DNA of 64,000 nt from Rhizobium sp. ICMP 5592 (GTDB lineage Bacteria > Pseudomonadota > Alphaproteobacteria > Rhizobiales > Rhizobiaceae), in contig NZ_QSNT01000002.1 in the NCBI RefSeq assembly GCF_009498525.1, positions 434,001 through 498,000 on the forward strand, written 5' to 3'. This document shows positions 1 through 7,057 of this stretch, piece after piece; the stretch's first letter is position 1; every line of letters starts with the position of its first letter. The translations under genes and the position numbers were made by a program. The notes beneath the pieces are model-generated. The model was not told the origin of the DNA, made no database searches, and was given only the letters and a program-made list of their open reading frames with translations.

Positions 1-239
1 CAGGCATAGGGCGACGTCGGTTCTGGGATCTGGATCGCCGAGGTACCGAAGAGCTTGGTGAAGAGCTTATAAAGGGCGAGTCGATCGTTGGATGTTTCCG
101 GAAAGATGGAGAGATCGCTGATGATCGCTTCGAGGACCGCTGCGACATAAGCGTCTCCCGAAGTCTGTGTCCCGGTCAACGCGCGGGAGTAGCGGCGCAA
201 GTACGGAAGATGCGGCGCAATGCGTGTGGAAAGTGTCAT
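1..239 (-). CDS. phyR: PhyR general stress response regulator (5' part only)
   Basis: Only the first 79 codons lie in the window; the gene runs off its left edge. The product starts MTLSTRIAPHLPYLRRYSRA, followed by LTGTQTSGDAYVAAVLEA, the sigma-like N-terminal domain of PhyR. In this family a C-terminal receiver domain follows, and when phosphorylated PhyR binds NepR and frees the sigma factor EcfG. The gene diverges from nepR-ecfG, the usual order in Rhizobiales, and has a good EcfG-type promoter just upstream, so it is probably autoregulated. The start codon is the ATG read from 239. Confidence 0.93.
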   Translation of the reverse strand, partial: MTLSTRIAPHLPYLRRYSRALTGTQTSGDAYVAAVLEAIISDLSIFPETSNDRLALYKLFTKLFGTSAIQIPEPTSPYA

Positions 240-304
240 TAACGGCTCCCGCCTTTTAATCAATTCTTAATTGAAACACAGCCTCCGAGCTGCAATGACA
301 AAGA

Positions 305-329
305 AACGCCAGTTTGGTAAAAAAGTTCC
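305..329 (-). promoter_or_regulatory. EcfG-dependent promoter of phyR
   Basis: On the minus strand GGAAC (329-325) is followed after 16 nt by CGTT (308-305), matching the EcfG/RpoE2 consensus GGAAC-N16-17-CGTT. It lies about 66 nt before the phyR start. The -35 forms one arm of an inverted repeat whose other arm carries the -35 of the opposite promoter. Confidence 0.85.
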
Positions 330-337
330 TCTGCACC

Positions 338-362
338 GGAACTTTTTTTAGGCAATGGCATT
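338..362 (+). promoter_or_regulatory. Probable EcfG-dependent promoter of nepR-ecfG
   Basis: GGAAC at 338-342 is followed after 18 nt by TT at 361-362 (CATT at 359-362). This fits the looser GGAAC-N18-TT description but has a weaker -10 than the phyR side. The leader to nepR would be about 130 nt. Confidence 0.6.
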
Positions 363-505
363 ACCCTGCGAACGAACAGTAGGTTTCATCCTCCTCCGAT
401 TTCGGATCGAAGCGGACGTGAACGAGGCAGACTGGTCATCCGGACCAGGGCATACAGGCGCACCCGACCCATGAACGCGAGAAAATGCGGAAGCGAGCAG
501 GCCAA

Positions 506-712
506 ATGACCACCCAAAATCAAGAGGAAGCGGACCGGAACCGCGCTGATCTGCGCGCTGCCGATATCCTCGATCCCAACAATCAGATCGGCAACCGGCT
601 ACGCTCCTTCTACGCCGCGGTGCAGGATGAGGCTATCCCCGATCGCTTTCTCGACCTGCTCGAGAAACTGGATCAGGTTGAACGCTTGGCTTCCGCAAAA
701 GTCTCCGATTGA
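506..712 (+). CDS. nepR: NepR anti-sigma factor
   Basis: A small acidic protein of 68 aa. The central stretch IGNRLRSFYAAVQDEAIPDRF is the NepR helix pair that binds either EcfG or the PhyR sigma-like domain. It holds EcfG inactive until PhyR is phosphorylated. The start at 506 has AGCAGG four nt upstream; an in-frame ATG at 485 would add seven residues and cannot be excluded. It sits 11 nt before ecfG, so the anti-sigma and sigma factors are probably co-translated. Confidence 0.9.
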   Translation: MTTQNQEEADRNRADLRAADILDPNNQIGNRLRSFYAAVQDEAIPDRFLDLLEKLDQVERLASAKVSD

Positions 713-723
713 GGGGAAGCATC

Positions 724-1275
724 ATGGAACAGCAACCGAGCTTCAAACGCGAACTTCTGGCTGCCCTACCGAGCCTCCGTGCCTTCGCCATTTCGCTCAC
801 CGGCCGTCATGACCGGGCCGATGATCTCGTGCAGGACACGATCATGAAAGCCTGGGCGAAGCAGGATCATTTCGAGATGGGCACGAACATGAAGGCCTGG
901 CTCTTCACCATCCTGCGCAACGAGCTCTACAGCCAGATGCGCAAGAGCGGCCGCGAGGTGCAGGACAGTGACGGCCTCTTCACCGAATCGATGGCGACGC
1001 ATCCGTCGCAATATGGCGCACTCGACCTGCAGGATTTCCGCAAGGCGCTCGATCAGCTGCCGCCCGATCAGCGCGAAGCCATCATCCTCGTCGGCGCTTC
1101 CGGTTTTTCCTATGAGGAAGCCGCCGAGATCTGCGGTTGCGCTGTCGGCACCATCAAGAGCCGCGTCAACCGTGCGCGCCAGCGGCTGCAGGAAGTGCTG
1201 CAGATTTCGGGAGAAGCGGATTTCGGCCCCGACGCCACGTCCGCGCCGCTGACCTCCAAGGCGTTTGCTTTCTGA
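724..1275 (+). CDS. ecfG: ECF sigma factor EcfG (general stress response)
   Basis: A 183-aa ECF sigma factor that directs RNA polymerase to GGAAC/CGTT promoters. Region 2 is seen in DRADDLVQDTIMKAWAK (about residues 36-52), and region 4 in GFSYEEAAEICGCAVGTIK with the following SRVNRARQRL. The true start is the ATG at 724 with a GAGGGGAAG ribosome-binding site; a TTG at 709 overlapping the nepR stop is less likely. Its place right after nepR and opposite phyR identifies it as EcfG (RpoE2/RpoE4 type) rather than another ECF group. A terminator-like hairpin follows. Confidence 0.92.
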   Translation: MEQQPSFKRELLAALPSLRAFAISLTGRHDRADDLVQDTIMKAWAKQDHFEMGTNMKAWLFTILRNELYSQMRKSGREVQDSDGLFTESMATHPSQYGALDLQDFRKALDQLPPDQREAIILVGASGFSYEEAAEICGCAVGTIKSRVNRARQRLQEVLQISGEADFGPDATSAPLTSKAFAF

Positions 1276-1282
1276 GATCGCA

Positions 1283-1320
1283 ATCAGCCCGCACGATCAC
1301 TCATGATGGTGCGGGCTGAT
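1283..1320 (+). terminator. Hairpin terminator after ecfG
   Basis: ATCAGCCCGCAC (1283-1294) pairs perfectly with GTGCGGGCTGAT (1309-1320) across a 14-nt loop. There is no long T-run after it, so termination may be partial. It separates ecfG from the convergent genes downstream. Confidence 0.6.
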
Positions 1321-1374
1321 CATCTTATACGTTTGCGTGTCGTCGCGAGCCCTATCGATCGGCTGGGCCGCCGC

Positions 1375-1779
1375 TCAATCATCCCGTTTCTTCGTTCCAA
1401 CCAGGTTGCCGAACACCAGCGCCGTCGCGATGGCGGCCGTCAGCAGCGGCTGGGTCTTTGCAAGTCCGAGCGCGGCAACTGCCATGGTCTCCAGGGAGGC
1501 GCGGCGTTCACGGGCACGGCGCTCCTCCTGCTTGTTGAGGATCGCCATGATAACCAGGACGATCAATCCGAGCAGTAGCGCGCCTGCGGCGAGCAGCAGC
1601 GCCGAGATGGCGGCACCATAGATAGTGGCAAGCCAGATGGCGGCGGCCACCAATGCGAAGCCATAGGCCGTGAGAAGAAGGATCGCGGCGATGGCGACGA
1701 AAATACCGTTGCGCTTGGTGCGCGCAACGGTACGGTTCAGTGTGCCTGACATCAACAGGCCGAGGATTGGAGCGAGCAT
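1375..1779 (-). CDS. Small membrane protein, possible phage-holin-like/YqjE type
   Basis: A 134-aa protein with two long hydrophobic segments in the centre (about residues 26-50 and 55-82), an Arg/Glu-rich cytoplasmic stretch (KQEERRARERRASLE) and a third hydrophobic segment near the C-terminus. I do not recognise a catalytic motif. It lies 9 nt after a DUF883 (YqjD/ElaB-like) gene and looks like the YqjE-type partner found beside such genes. The pair probably shares the EcfG promoter at 2266-2291, so a role in envelope stress is inferred from context only. Confidence 0.65.
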   Translation of the reverse strand: MLAPILGLLMSGTLNRTVARTKRNGIFVAIAAILLLTAYGFALVAAAIWLATIYGAAISALLLAAGALLLGLIVLVIMAILNKQEERRARERRASLETMAVAALGLAKTQPLLTAAIATALVFGNLVGTKKRDD

Positions 1780-1788
1780 CGCGGCTCC

Positions 1789-2139
1789 TTAGCGGCGGGA
1801 CAGAAGCAGGGCGATTGCTAAGCCGAAGACGGCCGCGGCCCCGATGGTTGCGACTGGATGCTGCCGGACGGTCCTGCGCACTTCGCGCGAACCCTTGGCG
1901 TAACCGTGCTGGAGCTCGCGCAGCAGTTCTTCGCCGCGCGCCGTCAGATCTTCCAAGCCGGTTTCGGCGCGGGCACGCATCGTTTCGCCCTGCTTGGCGC
2001 TGCTCTCGCCAACGATCTTGGCAAAAGCGGCAATTTCGCTGCGCAGGTTCGCGATCTGCTCCTCGATGCTGGTTTCCATATCGTGCAGGCTGCTACCGTT
2101 ACGCTTGGCTTTCGCCGAATGAAGTATGGATGTGGCCAT
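1789..2139 (-). CDS. DUF883 (ElaB/YqjD-like) stress protein
   Basis: A 116-aa protein with a long amphipathic, coiled-coil-like N-terminal part (SIEEQIANLRSEIAAFAKIV) and a single C-terminal membrane anchor (HPVATIGAAAVFGLAIALLL) ending in SRR. This is the layout of ElaB/YqjD proteins, which in E. coli are inner-membrane, stationary-phase, ribosome-associated proteins. An EcfG-type promoter lies about 130 nt upstream, which places it in the general stress regulon whose master genes are next door. Confidence 0.8.
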   Translation of the reverse strand: MATSILHSAKAKRNGSSLHDMETSIEEQIANLRSEIAAFAKIVGESSAKQGETMRARAETGLEDLTARGEELLRELQHGYAKGSREVRRTVRQHPVATIGAAAVFGLAIALLLSRR

Positions 2140-2265
2140 GGTCTTTCTCCCTTGCGTCTTTGCTCTGGCGCCGGGAACGACGCGCTGGCTGTTGCGATGA
2201 CCGAATACTGCCAGACATGTTGCGCCCTCAGGCGCGCAGAAAATCGATCCGGCTCACCCGTCAAC

Positions 2266-2291
2266 AACGCGGCGATGCAACGAAAGGTTCC
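2266..2291 (-). promoter_or_regulatory. EcfG-dependent promoter of the DUF883 pair
   Basis: On the minus strand GGAAC (2291-2287) is followed after 17 nt by CGTT (2269-2266), an exact match to the EcfG consensus. It directs transcription toward the DUF883 gene starting at 2139. Confidence 0.8.
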
Positions 2292-2313
2292 AGATGATAC
2301 AACGAAGAGGAGA

Positions 2314-3105
2314 CTAGTCGGCAAGCGCGCTGTGGGCGAGGACGAAGGGAGCGCCGTCGCTGGGAACGCGGTTGACCCTTAGCGCACAGCCGAAAACATC
2401 CAGCAGATGCCGGTCTGTCAGCACCTCGGCGACCGGGCCGGCGGCCTGAAGTCGCCCATTCTTGAGCAGCACCATCTGGTCGGCGAAAAGCGCGGTAAGG
2501 TTGAGATCGTGCATCACCGCGATGACGCCGCCGCCGCGCCGACAGAATTGCCGGGCAAGCGTCATGATTGTCAATTGGTGGCTGATGTCGAGGCTGGAGA
2601 CAGGCTCGTCGAGGAGCAGCCAACAGGGCTTGCCGTCGATAATGGGCTCCGGGATCTGGCAGAGCACCCGCGCGAGCTGGACGCGTTGCTGCTCGCCGCC
2701 GGAAAGCTCCTGATAGAAGCGTCCCTCGAAGCCTGTGAGGTCGACGGAAGCGAGCGCGTCGGCGGCGATGCGGTCGGCCTGTTCGGGATGTCGGTTGTGG
2801 CCGGTCGTCAGTCCCATGCGGACGATTTCGCGGACGGTGAAGGGAAAGGAGATGGTGTTTGCTTGCGGCAGCACGCCTCGCGTTTCCGCCAGTTGCCATG
2901 GCTGGAGGCTACCGATCTCCGCTGCATTGAGGCGCACCGAGCCTTGATAGGCAAGCTCGCCGGAAATGGCCTTCATTGTCGTCGTCTTGCCGGAACCGTT
3001 CGGTCCGCAGATCGCCGTGAGGGCGCCGGGTTCGGCAATGAAGGAGACGTCATGCACGACTGTCTTGCCGGCAAGCCGGACGGAAAGGTTCGAGACGTCG
3101 ATCAT
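2314..3105 (-). CDS. hmuV: Haemin ABC transporter ATP-binding protein HmuV
   Basis: A 263-aa ATPase that powers haem import across the inner membrane. Walker A is GPNGSGKTTT (about residues 35-44), the ABC signature is LSGGEQQRV, and Walker B ends in WLLLDEPVSSLD. The start at 3105 (MIDVSNLSVRL) is chosen because upstream residues lie inside hmuU and read as shadow. It is the last gene of hmuPSTUV and follows hmuU by 7 nt. Confidence 0.93.
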   Translation of the reverse strand: MIDVSNLSVRLAGKTVVHDVSFIAEPGALTAICGPNGSGKTTTMKAISGELAYQGSVRLNAAEIGSLQPWQLAETRGVLPQANTISFPFTVREIVRMGLTTGHNRHPEQADRIAADALASVDLTGFEGRFYQELSGGEQQRVQLARVLCQIPEPIIDGKPCWLLLDEPVSSLDISHQLTIMTLARQFCRRGGGVIAVMHDLNLTALFADQMVLLKNGRLQAAGPVAEVLTDRHLLDVFGCALRVNRVPSDGAPFVLAHSALAD

Positions 3106-3112
3106 CGGGAAC

Positions 3113-4222
3113 TCACAGGCTGAGGCGCGAGCGCTGGCGAAGCAGCATCCACAGGAAGAACGGCCCGCCGACACTGGCGGTGATGATGCCGATCGGCAGT
3201 TCGGCCGGCGAGACGATGGTGCGGGCAACGACATCGGCGATGATCAGCAGGGAGCCGCCGAGCAGCGCCGAGGCTGGCAGCAGGAAACGATGATCCGGGC
3301 CGATTGCCATGCGCAGGATATGCGGCACGATGATGCCGATGAAGCCGATGCCGCCGCTGACCGCGACGGACGCGCCGACCGCGGCAGCGACGCTGACGAT
3401 GGCGATATTCTTCAGGCGCTGGACGGCGATGCCCATGTGGAAGGCAGCTGCTTCGCCGAGCGTCAGGGCGTTGAGACCACGCGCCATGAACGGCAATGGC
3501 AGCATGGCAAGGATGATGATCGGGCCGGCTGCGGCGATCTTGTCCCAGGTCGAACCGGCCAGCGAGCCCATGCTCCAGAAGGTGAGGTCGCGCAACTGCC
3601 GATCATCGGCCATGTAGATCAAGAGGCCGGTTGCAGCCAGCGTCAGCGAGCCGATGGCGATGCCGGCGAGAAGCATGGTGGCGATCGACGTCTGCCCATG
3701 CCGCGTCGCCACCTTGTAGAGGATGATCGTTGTGGCGAGGCCGCCGATGAAGGCAGCGATCGGCAGGGCGAAGATACCAAAAAGCTGGGCGACCGGCGCA
3801 AGCATGCCGGCGCCGAGGACGATCATTCCGACCGCGCCGAGGCTGGCGCCCGCCGAAATGCCGATCAGGCCGGGATCGGCCAGCGGATTGCGGAACAGGC
3901 CCTGCATGACCGCGCCGGAGACGGCGAGCCCGCCGCCGATCAGGAAGCCGAGAATGGCGCGGGGCAGGCGGATATCGAAGATGATGATGCGGTCGCGGCT
4001 GCTGAGCGCGCTGTCCGTTCCGCTGCCGACTATGCTGTGGATGACGTCGACGATCGAGGCATTCGAGGCGCCCATGGTGATCGAGAAGGCGAAAGCGAGG
4101 ACGGAGGCGACGACGAGGCCAGCGAGGACGAGGACGGCGAGCAGGGTGCGGTCGCCCTCACGACGACGTGCCGTTGCGCGCGACATGTGCTTCAGCTCCG
4201 CCACAACCTCGCTGAGCGCCAT
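3113..4222 (-). CDS. hmuU: Haemin ABC transporter permease HmuU
   Basis: A 369-aa FecCD-family permease with about nine to ten hydrophobic segments. Family motifs are visible, including NPLADPGLIGISAGASLGA and GGIGFIGIIVPHILRM. It forms the inner-membrane haem channel with HmuV, and HmuT delivers the ligand. Its start lies 1 nt after the hmuT stop. The N-terminus is Arg-rich (SRATARRREGDR) before the first membrane segment, which is normal for rhizobial HmuU. Confidence 0.93.
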   Translation of the reverse strand: MALSEVVAELKHMSRATARRREGDRTLLAVLVLAGLVVASVLAFAFSITMGASNASIVDVIHSIVGSGTDSALSSRDRIIIFDIRLPRAILGFLIGGGLAVSGAVMQGLFRNPLADPGLIGISAGASLGAVGMIVLGAGMLAPVAQLFGIFALPIAAFIGGLATTIILYKVATRHGQTSIATMLLAGIAIGSLTLAATGLLIYMADDRQLRDLTFWSMGSLAGSTWDKIAAAGPIIILAMLPLPFMARGLNALTLGEAAAFHMGIAVQRLKNIAIVSVAAAVGASVAVSGGIGFIGIIVPHILRMAIGPDHRFLLPASALLGGSLLIIADVVARTIVSPAELPIGIITASVGGPFFLWMLLRQRSRLSL

Positions 4223-4223
4223 G

Positions 4224-5156
4224 TCAGCCTCCGTAGATGGCCGCGTTCAGCTCGCGCACGGCACTGGCGGTGCGCGGCCCGAAGCCCAGGAGATGCAGGC
4301 CATCCATACGGACGATCGCCTTGTGACTGGCGGCGGGCGTCAGCGAAATCGCCGGCTGCTTCAGCAGGTCCTCGTCCTTCATCGACAGCGGGCCTTCGCG
4401 ATCCATGATCAGGATGACGTCAGGCTTGGCCTCGATGATGGCTTCGTCCGTCAGCGGCTTGTATCCAGAGAAGCTGCCGACCGCGTTGATCGCGCCGGCG
4501 AGCTTGATGATGCCGCTGGCGGCGGTGTTGTCGCCGGAGGCGAGGATCTTGCCGTTCTGGTTGCTGAGGATGAAGAGCACGCGCTTACGCTCGGCTTCGG
4601 GACGTTTTTCGGAGTTGGCGATGGCGGCATCGAGATCGGCGGCGACCTTGCCTTCCAGTGCCTTTGCCTTGTCCGGCACGCCGAGCAGCGAGCCGACAAC
4701 ATCGATCTTCTTCAGGATGCCGTCGCGATCATAGGTCTGCGGCACGGTTTCGAAGGGCAGGCTGGCATTGCGCAGCACGGCGAGCGCCTCCGGCGGGCCG
4801 GAGCCCTCGACGGCGATGATGGCGGTCGGATTGACCGCAAGGATGCCTTCCGGCGACAGCGCGCGCATATAGCCGACATCGGGCAGCTTGGCCGCCGCCG
4901 CCGGATAATTGCTGGTGGAATCGCGGGCAATGAGCCGCTTTTCCTCGCCGAGCGCATAGATGATCTCGGTGACATCGCCGCCGACCGAGACGAGCCGCGA
5001 TGTGTCGATCTTTGGCACCTCGGCCGCGTGGGCGCGCTGGACCAGGCTGTAATCGCCCTTGATCGGGCCGGCGGGCACCAGCGGCAGGATCATCACCACG
5101 GCGGTGAGCGCGATTTCCCACGGCTTGATGCGCTTGATATTGGTCAACATCGTCAT
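4224..5156 (-). CDS. hmuT: Periplasmic haemin-binding protein HmuT
   Basis: A 310-aa class III solute-binding protein. A hydrophobic export signal covers about residues 14-31, and the mature part probably starts after the RAHAAE stretch. The motif RLVSVGGDVTEIIYALG is the N-lobe hallmark of haem/cobalamin-binding proteins, and YMRALSPEGILAVNPTAIIA follows the family pattern. It carries haem from the TonB-dependent receptor to HmuUV. No outer-membrane haem receptor gene lies in this window, so it must be elsewhere. Confidence 0.92.
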   Translation of the reverse strand: MTMLTNIKRIKPWEIALTAVVMILPLVPAGPIKGDYSLVQRAHAAEVPKIDTSRLVSVGGDVTEIIYALGEEKRLIARDSTSNYPAAAAKLPDVGYMRALSPEGILAVNPTAIIAVEGSGPPEALAVLRNASLPFETVPQTYDRDGILKKIDVVGSLLGVPDKAKALEGKVAADLDAAIANSEKRPEAERKRVLFILSNQNGKILASGDNTAASGIIKLAGAINAVGSFSGYKPLTDEAIIEAKPDVILIMDREGPLSMKDEDLLKQPAISLTPAASHKAIVRMDGLHLLGFGPRTASAVRELNAAIYGG

Positions 5157-5166
5157 GGCTCGATCC

Positions 5167-6222
5167 TCAGGCGGCGACGCTGGCGTCAGCCCGTGTCAGG
5201 TTCTCGATGATGGCGCGCCAGTCGCGGCGCTCGTCGAAACCTTCCTTCCGCTTGCCGAAGAACTGGATGATCATCTCGCCCTTGGCATTATAGGCCTCGA
5301 ACGAGGTGACATGGCCGTCCTTGGTCGGCTTGCGCACGGCCCAGGCTTCCGCAATGTGGTCCTGGCGCAGATGCAGGTGGAAGGTCGGGTCCATGACATT
5401 GATCCATGGCCCCATGGTCGCGACGTTGATGATCGGGCCGGAATGGATCTGCACCGTGCCTTCATTGGTGACGAAGCACATGATCGGCAGGCCTTCGCGC
5501 ACGCAGGCATGCATCATCTCGGCGACAGTACCTGTCTCGAGCTTCCAGGCGTAGTCGTCGCCGACGGCGCGGATCGCCGCCTGGCGGCCGATCTTCAGTT
5601 TCTTCAGCATGCCGAAGAATTCATGCGTGTCGGTCATGCGGCTCCAATGATCGCGCAGCTCGTCGCGGCTGATATCGCCGTCGATATCGCCATTATCGTA
5701 ACCGGAGAGGTCTTCGATCAGCTCCTGCGACTGGTCATCGAGCCGAAGTGCCGCGACCGTCTCGTGATAGGCCTCGACATTGGAGGCGGGGCGCAGATGC
5801 ACCTTATGCACGGCGTCGCCGGCCTTGTCGAAGAACTGCAGGCTGAGTTTCTGCTGATCGCCGTCCGTCTTGGTGACGGCGAAGCCATGCGCCCAGCGCT
5901 TTGGGAAGATGCGCAGGTCGATATTCTCGCCGAGCACGATGGCGGCCTGAACGCCGGACTTGATGTTCTCGTAGACGCCGATCTTCTCGTGCACGGCGCT
6001 CTCGTTGCGCGATAGCGCCATGACTTCGCCCAGCGATGCGATGTGTTCAAGGAAGCGGTTGGCGTCGGCATCGATGCGAATGGCGGAAATGCCGACTTCG
6101 GCGGCAACCAGCGCTGCTTCGGAAACGCTGAGGCGAGCCGCGATATCGCGTTCGCGCATGTTCGAATTCTCGGCGCGGAAGGCGCGGATTGCGGCGGGGG
6201 TGGGGCGGGTCGTCTCGGTCAT
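5167..6222 (-). CDS. hmuS: Haem-handling protein HmuS
   Basis: A 351-aa cytoplasmic HmuS/HemS-family protein with the usual two-fold repeat architecture and family length. It begins with a short helical segment (TPAAIRAFRAENSNMRERDI) common to HemS/HmuS. Family members bind incoming haem and pass it on or degrade it. It lies 9 nt after hmuP and 10 nt before hmuT, so it is clearly co-transcribed. A separate IsdG-type oxygenase is encoded at 9140, so iron release may not depend on HmuS alone. Confidence 0.92.
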   Translation of the reverse strand: MTETTRPTPAAIRAFRAENSNMRERDIAARLSVSEAALVAAEVGISAIRIDADANRFLEHIASLGEVMALSRNESAVHEKIGVYENIKSGVQAAIVLGENIDLRIFPKRWAHGFAVTKTDGDQQKLSLQFFDKAGDAVHKVHLRPASNVEAYHETVAALRLDDQSQELIEDLSGYDNGDIDGDISRDELRDHWSRMTDTHEFFGMLKKLKIGRQAAIRAVGDDYAWKLETGTVAEMMHACVREGLPIMCFVTNEGTVQIHSGPIINVATMGPWINVMDPTFHLHLRQDHIAEAWAVRKPTKDGHVTSFEAYNAKGEMIIQFFGKRKEGFDERRDWRAIIENLTRADASVAA

Positions 6223-6231
6223 CTGCTATGC

Positions 6232-6432
6232 CTATTTGTTGAGAATGAGTTTGCCTTGGCGCGTGATCTTCATCCGATAGATGACGCCCTCATGCCTGAT
6301 CATGATTTCGGTCTGGCCCCGGAAAATATCCGTGCTCTCGACCATTCTAATTTGCTGTGCGGCCACTGGCGGCACCGGCTGTATTGGGGGCTTCTCAGCA
6401 ATCATCCTGCTTGGTTTTGCCTGAAAATTCAT
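6232..6432 (-). CDS. hmuP: Haemin uptake protein HmuP (HemP family)
   Basis: A 66-aa protein with a disordered Pro-rich N-half and the conserved C-terminal HemP core (STDIFRGQTEIMIRHEGVIY followed by RMKITRQGKLILNK). In rhizobia HmuP is a small positive factor needed for haem-uptake gene expression. It is the first gene of hmuPSTUV. An IRO box lies 36 nt upstream of its start. Confidence 0.9.
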   Translation of the reverse strand: MNFQAKPSRMIAEKPPIQPVPPVAAQQIRMVESTDIFRGQTEIMIRHEGVIYRMKITRQGKLILNK

Positions 6433-6467
6433 AGGGGACCGAAGGGTTGTTCCGGTCAGATTTAACT

Positions 6468-6482
6468 TGACTCACATAGTCA
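6468..6482. promoter_or_regulatory. IRO box (RirA-type iron-responsive operator)
   Basis: TGACTCACATAGTCA is an exact TGA-N9-TCA IRO box, the element bound by the iron repressor RirA in Rhizobium. It lies in the 171-bp region between hmuP (minus) and the orf1-tonB unit (plus), so it may control both directions. Confidence 0.75.
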
Positions 6483-6603
6483 TGGTTTCATAAAGACGCA
6501 ATAGAAGACTGTTGGAGTCAAGTTTAAAATTTTAGGTGGTGCACGCGTTGGCATCCAATGCTCGCTTTGCGTTCGCCAAGAGACATTTCGGGAGTGATTG
6601 TTG

Positions 6604-7053
6604 ATGCTGACCAAGACGATTTTGGCCGTTGCCGCCGGTGGGCTGTTTGCCATGGCTTCCTGCGTCCCGGCCTTCGCCGAGGATGCGGTCGCGGCTCCGG
6701 CAACGGATGCGCAGAAGCTCAACGTCGAACTCAACGCGCTGGCGCCCTCCCAGAAGGGCTGCATGATGACCTTCGTCGCGGAAAACGACCTGGCGATGCC
6801 GATCAGCAAGATTTCCTTCGAACTCGCTTTCTTCAACGACAAGAACGCGGTTGACCGCGTCACCGTTCTCGATTTCCGCGACCTGCCGATCGGCAAGAAG
6901 CGCGTACGGCAATTCGATATGCCCGGTGTGAGGTGCGAAAGTGTCAGCCGCATCATCGTCAACGATACGCCGGTTTGCGATGGCCCGGTGGCGGGCGCCT
7001 GCAAGGCCGCCTTGACGACGCGCTCCCAGCTTTCCGTTCCCTTCGAAGGCTGA
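6604..7053 (+). CDS. Exported protein of unknown function, orf1 upstream of tonB
   Basis: A 149-aa protein with a signal peptide (TILAVAAGGLFAMASC, then VPAFAED). Several Cys residues in the mature part (GCMMTF, GVRCES, PVCDGP, GACKAA) suggest disulfides in the periplasm. ATG 6604 is preferred over upstream TTG codons because a GGGAGTG site lies about 7-8 nt before it. This matches the orf1 gene that precedes tonB and diverges from hmuPSTUV in R. leguminosarum. Its function is unknown; co-expression with tonB suggests a part in haem or siderophore uptake. Confidence 0.7.
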   Translation: MLTKTILAVAAGGLFAMASCVPAFAEDAVAAPATDAQKLNVELNALAPSQKGCMMTFVAENDLAMPISKISFELAFFNDKNAVDRVTVLDFRDLPIGKKRVRQFDMPGVRCESVSRIIVNDTPVCDGPVAGACKAALTTRSQLSVPFEG

Positions 7054-7057
7054 AGCC

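Noticed and set aside
320-348. Hairpin with A and T runs between phyR and nepR read as a terminator
   Set aside because: Both arms are GGAAC elements spaced correctly from CGTT or TT, and the flanking genes diverge, so promoters explain it better.
2966-4408. Plus-strand open frame of 480 codons opposite hmuU/hmuV
   Set aside because: Extremely Asp/Gly/Arg/Gln-rich with no motif, and it covers clear ABC transporter genes on the other strand.
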